A DNA stretch of 62,955 nucleotides, taken from positions 1-62,955 of the forward strand of contig JANQLM010000009.1 in assembly GCA_028280635.1 (NCBI GenBank). Reading direction: 5' to 3'. The position numbers were made by a program, and so were the translations under genes. Source of the DNA: Halieaceae bacterium (lineage in GTDB: Bacteria > Pseudomonadota > Gammaproteobacteria > Pseudomonadales > Halieaceae). The notes below the pieces were generated by a model. It was not told the DNA's origin and did not search any database. It was given only the letters and a program-made list of their open reading frames with translations. Positions within the stretch are counted from its first letter, which is position 1, and each line of letters starts with the position of its first letter. This document shows, in pieces, positions 25,677 through 36,096 of the stretch.

Positions 25677-25829
25677 ATGCGCGTCTGTGCCGCCCTGGAG
25701 CGCTTCGGCGGCATCGGTGTGCGCATCGAGGACGACGTGCTGATCGAGCGCCGCGGTGCCCGTTTGCTTTCCGCCGATATTCCGGTCACGGTGGACGATA
25801 TCGAAGCCATAATGGCGCCCAGGCCGTAG
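25677..25829 (+). pseudogene. Remnant of the C-terminus of an M24 peptidase (PepP-like)
   Basis: A 50-codon open frame from ATG 25677 to TAG 25829. Its core, GGIGVRIEDDVLIERRG followed by DIEAIMA at the end, matches the last 40 or so residues of Xaa-Pro aminopeptidase P, including the glutamate of RIED that is a metal ligand in intact enzymes. The rest of the gene is absent: rho ends 9 nt upstream. The frame is the same as rho, so it lies directly behind the rho TAA. No ribosome site is visible. Most likely a deletion scar; a small expressed protein cannot be excluded. Confidence 0.75.
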
Positions 25830-25847
25830 CAAGCCTTAGCAGATCTT

Positions 25848-27350
25848 GTGAGCACCTCCATGAAATACGCCGACCTGCGCGGCTTCATCGAATTCCTTGA
25901 AGCTCGCGGCGAACTCAAGCGGATTACAGTCGAAGTCGACCCGAATCTCGAGATGACCGAAATTTGCGACCGAACCCTGCGAGCCGGGGGCCCGGCGCTG
26001 CTGTTCGAAAAACCGAAGGGCTTCGATACGCCGGTGCTGGGCAACCTGTTTGGCACCGAGGAACGGGTTGCCCTGGGCATGGGCCAGGACAGCCTTGCGG
26101 CGCTGCGCGAGCTCGGCGAACTGCTGGCCTATCTGCGGCAGCCGGATCCTCCCAAGGGGCTGAAAGACGCCTGGGAGAAAATGCCCCTGCTCAAGCAGGT
26201 ATTGAACATGGCGCCGAAGGTAGTCCGCAATGCGCCCTGCCAGCAGAACGTTCTCGAGGGCGATGCCGTCAATCTGTACGACATGCCCATCCAGACCTGC
26301 TGGCCCGGCGATGCCGGCCCGCTGGTGACCTGGCCACTGGTGATCACCCGGGGCCCCGACAAGGAACGCCAGAACCTGGGCATTTACCGGATGCAGTTGA
26401 TCGGCCGCAACAAGCTGATCATGCGCTGGCTGAGCCACCGCGGTGGCGCCCTGGACTACCGTGACTGGCAGCTGAAACACCCCGGCGAGCGCTACCCGGT
26501 AGCGCTGGCCCTGGGCGCCGACCCAGCCACCACCCTCGGCGCCGTGACCCCGGTACCGGACAGCCTGTCGGAGTATGCCTTTGCCGGCCTGCTGCGCGGC
26601 AGCAAAACTGAGGTGGTGAACTGTCATAGCGAGCTCTGCAAGAAGCACGGCCTGCAGGTGCCGGCCAGCGCCGAGTACATCCTCGAGGGTTATCTGGAAC
26701 CCGGCGAGATGGCCGACGAGGGGCCCTTTGGTGATCACACCGGCTACTACAACGAGGTGGAGTCTTTCCCAGTGTTTACCGTCGACACCATGACCCACCG
26801 CGACAATCCCATCTACCACAGCACCTACACCGGCCGTCCACCGGATGAGCCCTCGGTGCTGGGTGCCGCTCTCAATGAGGTGCTGATTCCGCTGTTGAAG
26901 AAGCAGTTCCCGGAGATCGTCGACTTCTACCTGCCACCGGAAGGCTGCTCCTACCGGCTGGCGGTCATCACCATGCGCAAGGAATACCCGGGCCACGCCA
27001 AGCGGGTGATGTTCGGCGCCTGGAGCTTCTTGCGACAGTTCATGTACACCAAGTTCATCATCGTGACCGACGAGGATGTGAACGCCCGGGACTGGCAGGA
27101 TGTGATTTGGGCGATCACCACCCGCATGGACCCACAGCGGGATACGGTGATGATCGACAACACCCCCATCGATTACCTGGATTTCGCCTCGCCGGTGTCC
27201 GGCCTGGGCTCCAAGATCGGCATGGACGCCACCAACAAGTGGCCCGGCGAAACCGACCGCGAGTGGGGTCGACCCATCGTCCGCGACCCGGACGTGAAGG
27301 CCCGGGTTGACGCCATCTGGGACGAGTTGGACATTCGGGAAAAGCGCTAG
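25848..27350 (+). CDS. ubiD: UbiD: 4-hydroxy-3-polyprenylbenzoate decarboxylase
   Basis: 500 residues, nearly the full E. coli UbiD pattern ([67 protein letters not shown]). It removes the carboxyl group of the ubiquinone precursor using prenylated FMN made by UbiX. The GTG at 25848 opens the frame; an ATG at 25860 ([14 protein letters not shown]) aligns with the E. coli start and may be the true one. Confidence 0.96.
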   Translation: MSTSMKYADLRGFIEFLEARGELKRITVEVDPNLEMTEICDRTLRAGGPALLFEKPKGFDTPVLGNLFGTEERVALGMGQDSLAALRELGELLAYLRQPDPPKGLKDAWEKMPLLKQVLNMAPKVVRNAPCQQNVLEGDAVNLYDMPIQTCWPGDAGPLVTWPLVITRGPDKERQNLGIYRMQLIGRNKLIMRWLSHRGGALDYRDWQLKHPGERYPVALALGADPATTLGAVTPVPDSLSEYAFAGLLRGSKTEVVNCHSELCKKHGLQVPASAEYILEGYLEPGEMADEGPFGDHTGYYNEVESFPVFTVDTMTHRDNPIYHSTYTGRPPDEPSVLGAALNEVLIPLLKKQFPEIVDFYLPPEGCSYRLAVITMRKEYPGHAKRVMFGAWSFLRQFMYTKFIIVTDEDVNARDWQDVIWAITTRMDPQRDTVMIDNTPIDYLDFASPVSGLGSKIGMDATNKWPGETDREWGRPIVRDPDVKARVDAIWDELDIREKR

Positions 27351-27384
27351 GCTATACTACCCGCCCTTCAATCCGGAGCGAAGC

Positions 27385-29007
27385 ATGCGCCGCATCAGCA
27401 CCTACATCGTCCTGTTCCTGACGCTTATCCTGGTGGTCTACATGGCCTTCCTGGACACCCTGGCGAAGCCGGTGTTCGAGCGGTTGGCCACGGAGCAGTA
27501 CGGCGCGGAAGTCAGCATCGACCGGCTCAGCCTCAAACCTTTCGCAGGCAAAGCCACCCTCTACGAGCTGCAGGTGGCGGACCGCCGCGACGCCATGCGC
27601 AACCTGGTGCAGGCGGATCGCGTGTACGTGGACATCAGCATTATCCAGCTCGCGGAAAACGTGGTGGATGTCTCCGACATGGAAGTGGACGGACTGCTGG
27701 CCTTCGCCCCCCGTGAGACGCCGGCGACCATCCTGCGCCCGCTGGTGGAGGAAGGTAGCGCCATCGACCAGGTGGGCCTGCCCAACTTTGAACTGCCGGA
27801 CATTGACCGCCTGCTGGACGAGCAGCGCGACGCGCTGGTGGGCGAGGTTCAGGCACTGGAGCAGACCTTCGAATCCACCCAGGACAAGTGGCAGCAGAAT
27901 ATCGACTCGATTCCGGACGAGGACGACATCAAGGCCTGGAAAGATCGTATTCGCGGTCTCAAGAATACCGACAAACCGCTGCAGGCCCTGAAAGCTGCCA
28001 CTGAGATCAAGGCAGTGATCGCCGAGGTCAATGGCGAACTGCAGCGGCTGAAAAACCTGCAGCAGGAGTTCCACGGCGATATACAGATGCTGCACGAACA
28101 GGTGGAACTGGCCGGCGAGCTGCCGGAGAAGTACACCCAGCGGGTGGTCAGCTCCCTGGGCCTGTCCAGTGAACAGGTCGCCCAGCTCGGCCAGCAGGTA
28201 CTGCGCGGCGACCTCGACGGACTGCTGCAGCAGGTGCTGGCGCCACTGGCGTTCAACGACAGTGGCGAAGCGGCCGCCCAGGAAGACGCCCTGCCGATCT
28301 TCGTGCGCCGCGCCGCGGTAAACGGCAGCCTGCTACCGTCCGCTGCCGGGCTTTCAGTGAACGGAGAGCTGAAGGATTTCGCCTGGCCGCTGGAGAACGC
28401 CGACCAGGTCGCCACCCTGCTGCTGAACGGCTCCAGCCTGGACGGCGGCCAGCTGGCGATTAACGCCAGCGTGGACCACCGCGGCGAACCCAGTGACAGC
28501 GTGACCATCAACATTGACGATCTGCCGCTGAAAGACATGAACCTGGCCGGCACCGAAACACTGGCGGTCACCCTGCTGCAGACCCTGGCCAGCGTCAGCG
28601 GTGAACTCAAGGTGCAGAACGGCCAGTTGAGCGGCGGTTTCACCAACCGCTTCTCAGAAACCCAGTTCGACACCCGCCTGCTCGAGGGCGCCGGACGAGC
28701 CGCCGAGTTGCTGTCCCAGGTGCTGGCTTCCACCACTGACTTCATGATGCAGCTCGGCTTCTCCGGTACCCTGACCAACCCCCAGGTCAGCCTGGCCTCG
28801 GACATGGATCAACTGTTCCAGGCCACTCTTGAGGGCGCCATCCGCCAGGGTGTCACCGAGTTCACCAACGAGTTGCAGCTCAAGATGAGCGACCAGATCG
28901 GCCCACAGATTGCCGGGGCCCGGGAACAGTTCGGTGCCCTTGAAGCCCTGCAGGGTGACCTGGGCAAGAAGCTGGCCGAGCTGAACACACTGGCTGGCCA
29001 GCGCTAA
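27385..29007 (+). CDS. TIGR03545-like membrane-anchored protein of unknown function
   Basis: 540 residues. A single N-terminal membrane segment (about 4-24), then an AsmA-like beginning (FERLATEQYGAEVSIDRLSL), a long helical, coiled-coil-prone middle (about 140-260) and a C-terminal region rich in beta strands. This layout resembles the TIGR03545 family, recalled rather than searched. The ATG at 27385 follows GGAG. A TATACT hexamer at 27353-27358 could be its -10. Function unknown; AsmA-like proteins act in envelope lipid transport. Confidence 0.65.
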   Translation: MRRISTYIVLFLTLILVVYMAFLDTLAKPVFERLATEQYGAEVSIDRLSLKPFAGKATLYELQVADRRDAMRNLVQADRVYVDISIIQLAENVVDVSDMEVDGLLAFAPRETPATILRPLVEEGSAIDQVGLPNFELPDIDRLLDEQRDALVGEVQALEQTFESTQDKWQQNIDSIPDEDDIKAWKDRIRGLKNTDKPLQALKAATEIKAVIAEVNGELQRLKNLQQEFHGDIQMLHEQVELAGELPEKYTQRVVSSLGLSSEQVAQLGQQVLRGDLDGLLQQVLAPLAFNDSGEAAAQEDALPIFVRRAAVNGSLLPSAAGLSVNGELKDFAWPLENADQVATLLLNGSSLDGGQLAINASVDHRGEPSDSVTINIDDLPLKDMNLAGTETLAVTLLQTLASVSGELKVQNGQLSGGFTNRFSETQFDTRLLEGAGRAAELLSQVLASTTDFMMQLGFSGTLTNPQVSLASDMDQLFQATLEGAIRQGVTEFTNELQLKMSDQIGPQIAGAREQFGALEALQGDLGKKLAELNTLAGQR

Positions 29008-29101
29008 ACGCTCTCCAGGCTACCTTGACCTGGGTTCTGGCGCCGTCCTGGAGCCTGTGTTTCACTAGCCGGCAGCCGTTGGCAAAGACAAGGAGCGTGG
29101 G

Positions 29102-30010
29102 ATGTTCAAGCAAACCCTGCTGGCGTGCAGCCTGCTGGCAAGTTGGGTGGCGGGGGCAGAAGAAGTCCTCAACTTCAACGCCAGCAAACGTTCTTGCGTG
29201 GCCCACTCAGGCAGCACCTGGGGTTACTACGGCCAGCTTTCCCAGCCACAGTCCGACGCGCGCCGGAACATACTGCTGCCCAATAACTGGGGCCTGCGCT
29301 ACGCCGCCTGCGGTCGCTCCCTCGCACCGCTGCACCGCCAGTCGCCCATCGAGCTACCGGCGGCAGAGGCAGTGCCATCCGGTGAAAAGGAGGGCATCCG
29401 CTTTGGCGGCAACGCGCACGCCAGGGTGATTGTCGAACACAACTGTCACACGGTGCAGTCGACACTGACCGACGAGTCGGTGCGCACCATGACGCTGGCC
29501 GGCCAGGAGTATCGGCTGTTGCAGTTCCACATCCACACTCCCAGCGAACACGTGATTGACGGCGGCGAGGCCGGCACCAGCAACTACCCGGCGGAGATCC
29601 ACTTCGTGCATGCTGCGATTAACCGGGACGGAAGTATCGACGGCGGCCAGCTTGCGGTGGTGGGGCTGTTTGTCGACGTTGCACCGAGCGCACCGCTGCC
29701 GAAGATCGACGAGTTCTTCAGCAACATGGCAAGGGACTACCAGGGTGTGGCTACCACACCGGGCCAGCCCATTACTGTGAACCTGAACCAACTGACCCGC
29801 GGCGGTAGCAAGTACTGGCGCTACCAGGGCTCGCTGACCACACCCCCCTGCTCGGAAACCGTGGAGTGGCTGGTGATCGAGGAGCCGTTGGTGATTTCCG
29901 GCAAGACTTACGAAGCGATACAGACGGCCAAGCTGGATGTGGGTATCGCCAATGCCAGGCCGCCTGCGTTACCTACACCTGAACACAAGCTGCGACACTC
30001 CGCCCGCTAG
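29102..30010 (+). CDS. Alpha-class carbonic anhydrase, exported
   Basis: 302 residues with a signal peptide (about 1-19). Zinc ligands H143 and H145 (QFHIHTPSEH) and H167 (AEIHFVH), the gatekeeper-type E149, and the LTTPPCSE motif (245-252) mark an alpha-class enzyme that interconverts CO2 and bicarbonate in the periplasm. The N-terminal extension before RQSPIELP is longer than usual and contains extra cysteines. Monocistronic, convergent with hemY. Confidence 0.93.
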   Translation: MFKQTLLACSLLASWVAGAEEVLNFNASKRSCVAHSGSTWGYYGQLSQPQSDARRNILLPNNWGLRYAACGRSLAPLHRQSPIELPAAEAVPSGEKEGIRFGGNAHARVIVEHNCHTVQSTLTDESVRTMTLAGQEYRLLQFHIHTPSEHVIDGGEAGTSNYPAEIHFVHAAINRDGSIDGGQLAVVGLFVDVAPSAPLPKIDEFFSNMARDYQGVATTPGQPITVNLNQLTRGGSKYWRYQGSLTTPPCSETVEWLVIEEPLVISGKTYEAIQTAKLDVGIANARPPALPTPEHKLRHSAR

Positions 30011-30029
30011 CGAAATACCTAACGCAAGC

Positions 30030-31028
30030 CTAGCCCGCTTGCACGCTACCGAATCTGTCCGGTTTAGGCTGCGGCAGTTCCGGCAGGTTGGATTCCCGCA
30101 GCAGCAGCCCTTCCCGGTAGTACTGGGCGCTGAGCTCGCGCTCGCCAAGGCTGAATAGCAGCCGCGCCAGTTCCGCGCAGGCCTCGGGGTTGGGTGATAG
30201 CCGGTGGCTGGACTCGAAGTAATCCCGGGCCTGTCCCCAGAGGTTGTTGTGCAGGCTCAGACGCCCCAGGCACAGCATCAGGCTGGCGTCCTCAGGGTGC
30301 TGCTTGAGCCAGCTCTCGGCCTGCTTCATGCGCCGCGCCGGGTCGCGGCCGCTGATGCGGCCATACTGGGCCACAAGGCCACCGTCCCAGGCGCGTTTGA
30401 TGGCCCGGGTGAGCACCTTTTCCGCCTCCAGGGCATCACCGGATTCCAGCAGCCGGCGACCGTAGTCCTCCACCAGCCGCGGGTTCTGCTTTTGCGCGGC
30501 GGGAAAACCGGCCCAGGTTTCCTTGAGGGTGTCCGTCTCTGCCAGCTGGCCCAGGTAGGCGCGCTGCTCAAAGGCATCCAGGGCGGGCTCACCGAAGACT
30601 CGCTGCTTGCGAAGCTGTGGCATCAGGCCGAGTACTTCCTGCCAGTCGCCCTGGCCGTCCCGGGCGCGGGCCAGCAGCCGCAGCTCCTGCGCGTGCAGCC
30701 TGCCAAGCTCCTCGAGGGTGTCGATCACCTTCTGAGTGTCCCCCGCGTCCAACTGCATCTGGCAGCGGGCCAGCATGCGGCTGTAGGCACGCTGAGACAT
30801 CCAGTCGGCTACCAGGCCGCGAGTGGCGAGGAAGCGGCTCAATACCCGCCACAGCGCGTACAGCAGTAGATAGACCAGGAACAACAGCACCAACCCCACC
30901 CAGAGGCTGGTTTCCAGTGTGTAATTGCCATAGGACACCAGCACGTAGCCGGGATCGGTTTCGATCAGGGCGATCACACCGACACCACCCAGCAGCATCA
31001 GCATCATCACCAGGAACAGACGGCGCAT
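30030..31028 (-). CDS. hemY: HemY-like TPR membrane protein, shorter than usual
   Basis: 332 residues: two N-terminal membrane segments (about 3-20 and 40-62, with DPGYVLVSYGNYTLETSLW between) and a cytoplasmic TPR part. HemY proteins are usually about 400 residues. Here the stretch that follows the second membrane helix, roughly 65-70 residues including an early TPR, appears missing, while both flanks are well kept. HemY assembles haem-synthesis enzymes at the membrane. It overlaps hemX by 1 nt (TGATG). Confidence 0.85.
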   Translation of the reverse strand: MRRLFLVMMLMLLGGVGVIALIETDPGYVLVSYGNYTLETSLWVGLVLLFLVYLLLYALWRVLSRFLATRGLVADWMSQRAYSRMLARCQMQLDAGDTQKVIDTLEELGRLHAQELRLLARARDGQGDWQEVLGLMPQLRKQRVFGEPALDAFEQRAYLGQLAETDTLKETWAGFPAAQKQNPRLVEDYGRRLLESGDALEAEKVLTRAIKRAWDGGLVAQYGRISGRDPARRMKQAESWLKQHPEDASLMLCLGRLSLHNNLWGQARDYFESSHRLSPNPEACAELARLLFSLGERELSAQYYREGLLLRESNLPELPQPKPDRFGSVQAG

Positions 31029-32359
31029 CAGCCCTCCCTTACCGCATGCCGCAGATCGATGGCGTCCTTCACCGCCTCCAGGGAGCGTCCTATATCGGGC
31101 AGCTCCGCGCTGATGGTCACGCCCTCGAGTTGCTCCAGTTCGGCATCCAGCGCGGCCACATCGGCGGCATTGAAATCAAAAAACTCCGCCAGCCAGCGCC
31201 GGGTCGCCTCCAGGCTGGAGCGGTAGAGCTGGGGACTGCCCGCCAGCAGCGCCGCCTGGGCCTGGGCAATCTGCATGCGCAGGTTCTGCCGCACCAGTTG
31301 CTCCCACTGGGGGTCCATAAGGGCCTCGAAGGGTTCATCCCGGCGGCGAATCACAATGTAGTCGGAGATTTTCTGCACGGCGGCCTGGAAACCCAGCGAC
31401 AGCCGCTCCTGCCAACCGGCGTCCGCCGGCACCTCCTGGCGCTGCTGCTCCAGTGACGGCAGTTCGAACAGGATCAGGCCATCGACACGGCCAGCCAAAG
31501 CCTGCAGCCGCAGCCAGATACCCTCGGTATCGACCCGGGGCACGGCGCGCAGGGCAGCCAGATCACTGGCGATGGCCTCGCGGGCTGGATAAAGCGCGGT
31601 ATCGTCCAGCTCGCGCAGGATGGCATCAGCGCTGTTCAGCAGCGCCTCGGCCGAGGCCACATCGCGGGCCATCAACAGGCGCTGGTAGGCAAGCCGCAGC
31701 AGGTACTCAGCTTCGGCCAGGGTCCAGTCGACCCGGTCTGTGCTGCTGATCTCCAGAAGCTGCTGGCGCTGGCTGCGCAGGGCGGCCTGCACCGACTCCA
31801 GGGCGGCACGCTGCTCGTCCAGCAATTCGGCGTTGCGGCTGCGCTCTTCACTGAGGCGCGTGCCCACCTCACTGGTGGCGCGCTGGCTGGCGGCGATGGC
31901 ATCAGCTACTGCTTCACGGGCAGCAGCGGCGGTCGTGCTGATGCGTTCAACGTCTTCGTCCAGGCGCGTCTCGCGCTCATCCAGCAACTGCCGGCGTGCC
32001 TCCTGCTGCAGGTACAGCCAGCCTGAGAATCCCGCAGCACCGAGTGCGAGCAGCAGCGCCAGCACCGCGAGGCCACGGCCACCACTGGCGGCGGGCACGT
32101 CGGCCTCGGCGGGCCGGCTTACCCGGGGCCCGGGCGGCGAGACCAGCGGTGCAGCGTCAGCGGCAGGTTTCTCTGCGGGCTTGTCTGCTGGCTTACCTGC
32201 AGACGTTTCGGCAGGTTTTTCTTCAGACTTCTGTTCAGGCTGCCCCGCAGGCGGGTCCTGAGGCTTTGGCTCCGGGGGTTGTTGGGGCTGACCGGCGGGT
32301 TTCTTGTCGCCGACTTCGCCCGACTGCGCTTGCGGCTTGTCCTTGGGTGCGTCGCTCAA
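31028..32359 (-). CDS. hemX: HemX, membrane protein of the haem operon
   Basis: 443 residues. The N-terminal 80 or so are a low-complexity Lys/Pro/Glu/Ala segment with repeated KPA(D/E)KPAE units, then one membrane helix (about 95-117), a coiled coil and a helical C-terminal domain. It is often misnamed uroporphyrinogen-III methyltransferase but has no methyltransferase fold. Starts with TTG 35 nt after hemD and overlaps hemY by 1 nt. Role in haem synthesis is inferred from the operon. Confidence 0.88.
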   Translation of the reverse strand: MSDAPKDKPQAQSGEVGDKKPAGQPQQPPEPKPQDPPAGQPEQKSEEKPAETSAGKPADKPAEKPAADAAPLVSPPGPRVSRPAEADVPAASGGRGLAVLALLLALGAAGFSGWLYLQQEARRQLLDERETRLDEDVERISTTAAAAREAVADAIAASQRATSEVGTRLSEERSRNAELLDEQRAALESVQAALRSQRQQLLEISSTDRVDWTLAEAEYLLRLAYQRLLMARDVASAEALLNSADAILRELDDTALYPAREAIASDLAALRAVPRVDTEGIWLRLQALAGRVDGLILFELPSLEQQRQEVPADAGWQERLSLGFQAAVQKISDYIVIRRRDEPFEALMDPQWEQLVRQNLRMQIAQAQAALLAGSPQLYRSSLEATRRWLAEFFDFNAADVAALDAELEQLEGVTISAELPDIGRSLEAVKDAIDLRHAVREG

Positions 32360-32394
32360 TGTCTGTTCCGTCTTGTCATCCTGCGGACCCGCCG

Positions 32395-33180
32395 CTATGC
32401 CTGTTCACCGCGCCGCCGGTCGCGGTATTCACACAGCGCTGCCAGCATCGCGTCATCGGTGGCGTTGGGTGCCTCCAGCACCTGCCGAAAGCCCGCCGCC
32501 CGTGCCGCTGCGGCCACCCTCACGCCGGGGACCACCAGCGTACAGGGCACAGCGCCGGCAGGACCGGGTTCGTCGAGCAATGACACCATATTGTCAAGGG
32601 CTTCGCCACTGCTGACCAGCACCACCTCAACCTGCTGTGCCGCGAGCTGGGCTGCCAGTTCACCGGGCGCATACTGGGGCCGCGCCCGGCGATAGACCGC
32701 CAGCTCTTCCACGCGGGCACCGCGTTGGGCCAGAGTGTCATAGAGCTGCCGACGGCCGCCCTCACCTTTAACGATCAGCACCCGTTGACCCTCCACGGCC
32801 GTCAGCGATGGCAGTGCCAGCAGGCCTTCGCTGGTCATGTCGGTCTCCGGCTGCAGGGCGGTAATGCCGTAGTCGGCCAGGGCCGCCGCGGAGCTGCTGC
32901 CCACGGTGTACCAGTGCACGCCCACCGGTAGCTGGGGCCAGAAATCCTCGATCCAGGCCATGCCATGGCGAATGGCATTGCGACTGACGAAGATGACGTG
33001 CTCGAAGTGGCAGAGGTCCAGCAACTGTTGCCGCTGTTCAGTACCGGGTTCGGCAAAGGCCTCGATGGCCAGCAGGGGCGCATACACCGGACGGAAGCCT
33101 TCCGCGCTGATACGCTCACCCAGCTCCCGCGCCTGACCCGCCGGGCGGGTGACCAGCACCGGGATAGCGGAATCAGCCAT
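32395..33180 (-). CDS. hemD: Uroporphyrinogen-III synthase
   Basis: 261 residues. Begins [18 protein letters not shown], with the two-domain HemD pattern and the [10 protein letters not shown] and [10 protein letters not shown] segments. It closes hydroxymethylbilane into uroporphyrinogen III. The ATG at 33180 overlaps the hemC stop by 8 nt, so the two are coupled; in-frame upstream ATGs lie within hemC and have no homology. Confidence 0.92.
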   Translation of the reverse strand: MADSAIPVLVTRPAGQARELGERISAEGFRPVYAPLLAIEAFAEPGTEQRQQLLDLCHFEHVIFVSRNAIRHGMAWIEDFWPQLPVGVHWYTVGSSSAAALADYGITALQPETDMTSEGLLALPSLTAVEGQRVLIVKGEGGRRQLYDTLAQRGARVEELAVYRRARPQYAPGELAAQLAAQQVEVVLVSSGEALDNMVSLLDEPGPAGAVPCTLVVPGVRVAAAARAAGFRQVLEAPNATDDAMLAALCEYRDRRRGEQA

Positions 33181-34105
33181 AGGCTGCCGCGAGCAGTTCC
33201 GCAGCCCCCTGGGCCAGCAGGTCCTCGGCGACATCAATACCCAGTTGCTCGTAGCCATCTTCCGACGCCACGGCTTCAGCGCGCAGGATGGTGTTGCCGT
33301 CCTGGCTGCCCACCAGGCCGCGCAGCCAGAGCTGGCCCGGGGCATCCGGGTGGGCAATGGCGTAGGCGGCGATCGGCACCTGGCAGCCGCCTTCCAGCCG
33401 GGTGTTCAGGGCCCGCTCGGCGCCCACGCAGCGGGCGGTCGCCACATGGTGCAGCGGTGTGATGAGCTCACGGGTACGGCTGTCGTCAACGCGCAGTTCA
33501 ATCCCCACGGCGCCCTGGCCACCGGCGGGCAGCGATGCCTCAACCGGCAGCGGCTGGGCAATACGATCTGCCATGCCCAGCCGGATCAGGCCCGCACTGG
33601 CCAGGATGATGGCGTCGTAGTCACCGGCATCCAGCTTGGCGAGCCGGGTATTCACGTTACCGCGCAGGAAATTCACGGTCAGGTCCGGGCGAGTGCTGCG
33701 CAGCTGGCACTCGCGCCGCAGGCTGGAGGTCCCCACCACGCTGCCCGCCGGCAGATCATCCAGGGCGCTATAGGTATTGCTGACGAAGGCATCGCGGGGG
33801 TCTTCCCGCGGACAGATCACACCCAGGCCCAGGCCCTCGGGAAAAGCCATGGGCACATCTTTCATGGAGTGCACGGCAATATCCGCCCGCGACTCCAGCA
33901 GGGCGGCTTCCAGTTCCTTCACGAACAGACCCTTGCCGCCCACTTTGGCCAGCGGCGCATCCAGCAATTGATCGCCACGGGAGGTCATGGGGACCAGCTC
34001 CACCGTGAGGCCGGCGTGGGCCTGCTCCAGCTCGGCCTTGACGTATTCCGCCTGCCACAGGGCTAGCTGGCTTTCGCGGGTGGCAATCTTCAGGGTGTGT
34101 TCCAT
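33173..34105 (-). CDS. hemC: Porphobilinogen deaminase (hydroxymethylbilane synthase)
   Basis: 310 residues, normal length. Begins [19 protein letters not shown]; the dipyrromethane cofactor cysteine lies in [23 protein letters not shown] and SSLRREC segments are present. Polymerises four porphobilinogens. The ATG at 34105 is chosen by homology over a frame opening at 34147. First gene of hemC-hemD-hemX-hemY, 78 nt downstream of algR. Confidence 0.97.
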   Translation of the reverse strand: MEHTLKIATRESQLALWQAEYVKAELEQAHAGLTVELVPMTSRGDQLLDAPLAKVGGKGLFVKELEAALLESRADIAVHSMKDVPMAFPEGLGLGVICPREDPRDAFVSNTYSALDDLPAGSVVGTSSLRRECQLRSTRPDLTVNFLRGNVNTRLAKLDAGDYDAIILASAGLIRLGMADRIAQPLPVEASLPAGGQGAVGIELRVDDSRTRELITPLHHVATARCVGAERALNTRLEGGCQVPIAAYAIAHPDAPGQLWLRGLVGSQDGNTILRAEAVASEDGYEQLGIDVAEDLLAQGAAELLAAAYG

Positions 34106-34183
34106 AGTCGACTTGTCTTCCAGTGACTTTTGCGGGCGTGCTGGCACCCATGATACGAAAGGCCGCGAAGCTTGTCCCGACGC

Positions 34184-34909
34184 CTAGCCCAGGCGCAGGC
34201 TCTCCTTGAGTGCGGCCAGGTGGCGGCGGCTAACAGCGGGGCGCTCATCGACCCCTTCCAGGCCAACCGTCCAGCGATCCTCCCCGTCGCGGTTGAGGCC
34301 GGCCACATGGGCGCGCGATACCAGGGCGTTGCGATGTACACGCAGGAAACGCCCCGCGAATTCCTCTTCGAGTTCCTTGAGGGTCTCGGTCAGCAACAGG
34401 CTGCCGCCCGGGAAAATGGCGCGCACATACTTTTGTTCCGCCACCAGACAGCGCACTTCGTCTACCGCCGCCATCTCCACACCGCGGCGACTCTCGCTGA
34501 CCAGGTGAGTACGCGCCGGGGTGCTGCCGTCCAGGGCTGACAGTTGCAGGCGGTTGAGCTTGCCGGCGCGGCCCAGGGCTTCGCGGAGTTTTTCCTCACG
34601 CACCGGTTTTAACAGGTAGGCCACGGCCTGGTTGTCCAGCGCCTGCAGGGCAAACTGGTCGTAGGCGGTGCAGAAGATCACGGCCGGCGGCTGTTCCAGT
34701 GACTGCAGCGCCTCGGCCACGGCCATGCCGTCCATGCCGGGCATGCGAATATCCAGCAACAGCAGGTCCGGCTGCATGGATGCCACCATCTCCAGGGCCT
34801 GGGCGCCGTTGCCCGCCTCATCCGTCATCGCGCCGGGCTCCACCTTGTCCAGCAACCGCAGCAGCCGCTCGCGGGCCAGGGGTTCGTCATCTACCACAAG
34901 AATCTTCAT
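34184..34909 (-). CDS. algR: LytTR response regulator, AlgR-like
   Basis: 241 residues: receiver domain (1-120; D7, D8, phosphoacceptor D53) and a C-terminal LytTR DNA-binding domain (about 140-240, FLRVHRNALVSRAHVAGL). The position between algZ and hemC is that of Pseudomonas algR, which controls alginate, pili and cyclic di-GMP. Whether the regulon is conserved is unknown. The start overlaps the kinase stop by 4 nt. Confidence 0.9.
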   Translation of the reverse strand: MKILVVDDEPLARERLLRLLDKVEPGAMTDEAGNGAQALEMVASMQPDLLLLDIRMPGMDGMAVAEALQSLEQPPAVIFCTAYDQFALQALDNQAVAYLLKPVREEKLREALGRAGKLNRLQLSALDGSTPARTHLVSESRRGVEMAAVDEVRCLVAEQKYVRAIFPGGSLLLTETLKELEEEFAGRFLRVHRNALVSRAHVAGLNRDGEDRWTVGLEGVDERPAVSRRHLAALKESLRLG

Positions 34910-35985
34910 GCTTCCGCCTGGTGCTCAAAGGGCACTGACAGTACCACCCGATGCTGGTCTGAGCCGGGCAGCACGTCCAGCGAGGCAGTGCCGCGATAGA
35001 TCGCGTCCAGCCGCTGGCGGATGTTGTCCAGCGCAATCTGGTGGCCGTTGCCCCCGGTGCCAGGCTCCGGCGGTACCGGGTTGCTGATTTCCACGCTGAC
35101 TCCACGGTCGATACAGCGCGCGTGAATCCCGATACGGCCGCCCTCAGGCATGCGGGCGACACCGTGGTAGACCGCATTCTCCACCAGCGGCTGCAACAGC
35201 AGCGACGGCAACGGGCAGGAACGGGCCGCCTCCTCCACAGACCAGTCCACCTGCATGCGCTCACCCAGGCGCAGTTGCTCGATACCCAGGTAAAGCCGGC
35301 ACAGGTGCAACTCATCCGCCAGCGTGCTGCGATCATCGTTTTCTACCAGGCTGGCCCTGAACAGCTCGGACAGGTCTTCCACGGCCTGCTCCGCCTGCTC
35401 GGGACGCGAGCCGATCAGGCTGGCGATGCTGTTCATGGTGTTGAAAAGGAAGTGGGGGCGAATACGCGAGCGCAGGGACTCGATACGGGCATTGAGCTCA
35501 GCCTGCTCGCGGGCCCGCAATTGTTGCTGCAGGTAGAAGTAGCGCAGGGCGATGCCGCCAAAAACGGCCGCCACCAGCAGGTTGCGCAACAGCCACCAGC
35601 TATCCAGCGGCCCGAAGCTCGAGTTGGCGAGGGCGAGCGACGCCACCAGGCTGCTCGCCGCAGTCACCAACAGGATAATGATGAAGCTCAGCAACACACC
35701 CAACGGCACCGACAGCCGTGCCAGAACGGGCCGGGCGGCACACAGAAATCCCGCGCACAGCAACATGATCCACTGCACGAACAGAGACGCCAGCGCCAGG
35801 GTGCCCCAGTCGAAGCTGGGCAGGCGGCTGCCGCCCAGCACATAGACCACCACCAGCAACTCTGAAAGGATGAACATCAGCAGCACGGGCCGCGTGGCAC
35901 ACAGGTCGGGAATAAAAAATTCCCCCGGCGCCTGTGCCGTGATACTGCCTTCCCCACCAATGGTCCTGGGTTTTGTTATTGCCAT
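34906..35985 (-). CDS. algZ: Sensor histidine kinase, AlgZ/FimS-like (LytS type)
   Basis: 359 residues from the ATG at 35985. Four membrane segments (about 33-150), then His_kinase domain with H178 in [12 protein letters not shown] and the N-box [13 protein letters not shown], and a [18 protein letters not shown]-binding segment. The conserved [12 protein letters not shown] near the N-terminus matches AlgZ. Partner of the overlapping algR. A longer frame reaching 36168 would run into argH and is unlikely. Confidence 0.9.
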   Translation of the reverse strand: MAITKPRTIGGEGSITAQAPGEFFIPDLCATRPVLLMFILSELLVVVYVLGGSRLPSFDWGTLALASLFVQWIMLLCAGFLCAARPVLARLSVPLGVLLSFIIILLVTAASSLVASLALANSSFGPLDSWWLLRNLLVAAVFGGIALRYFYLQQQLRAREQAELNARIESLRSRIRPHFLFNTMNSIASLIGSRPEQAEQAVEDLSELFRASLVENDDRSTLADELHLCRLYLGIEQLRLGERMQVDWSVEEAARSCPLPSLLLQPLVENAVYHGVARMPEGGRIGIHARCIDRGVSVEISNPVPPEPGTGGNGHQIALDNIRQRLDAIYRGTASLDVLPGSDQHRVVLSVPFEHQAEA

Positions 35986-36096
35986 ACGCCGCGCATCACG
36001 CGCCTCGCAGTACAGTGTTTTTATGCTGCTATACTTGCATCCCCGCGCTGGAGCAGCAAGCCTCCGCCGCACCATGCCACGGCACATTCGGGAACC

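Noticed and set aside
31028-32359. Uroporphyrinogen-III C-methyltransferase
   Set aside because: Common database name for HemX, but there is no SAM-binding methyltransferase fold; it is a single-pass membrane protein with a charged N-terminus.
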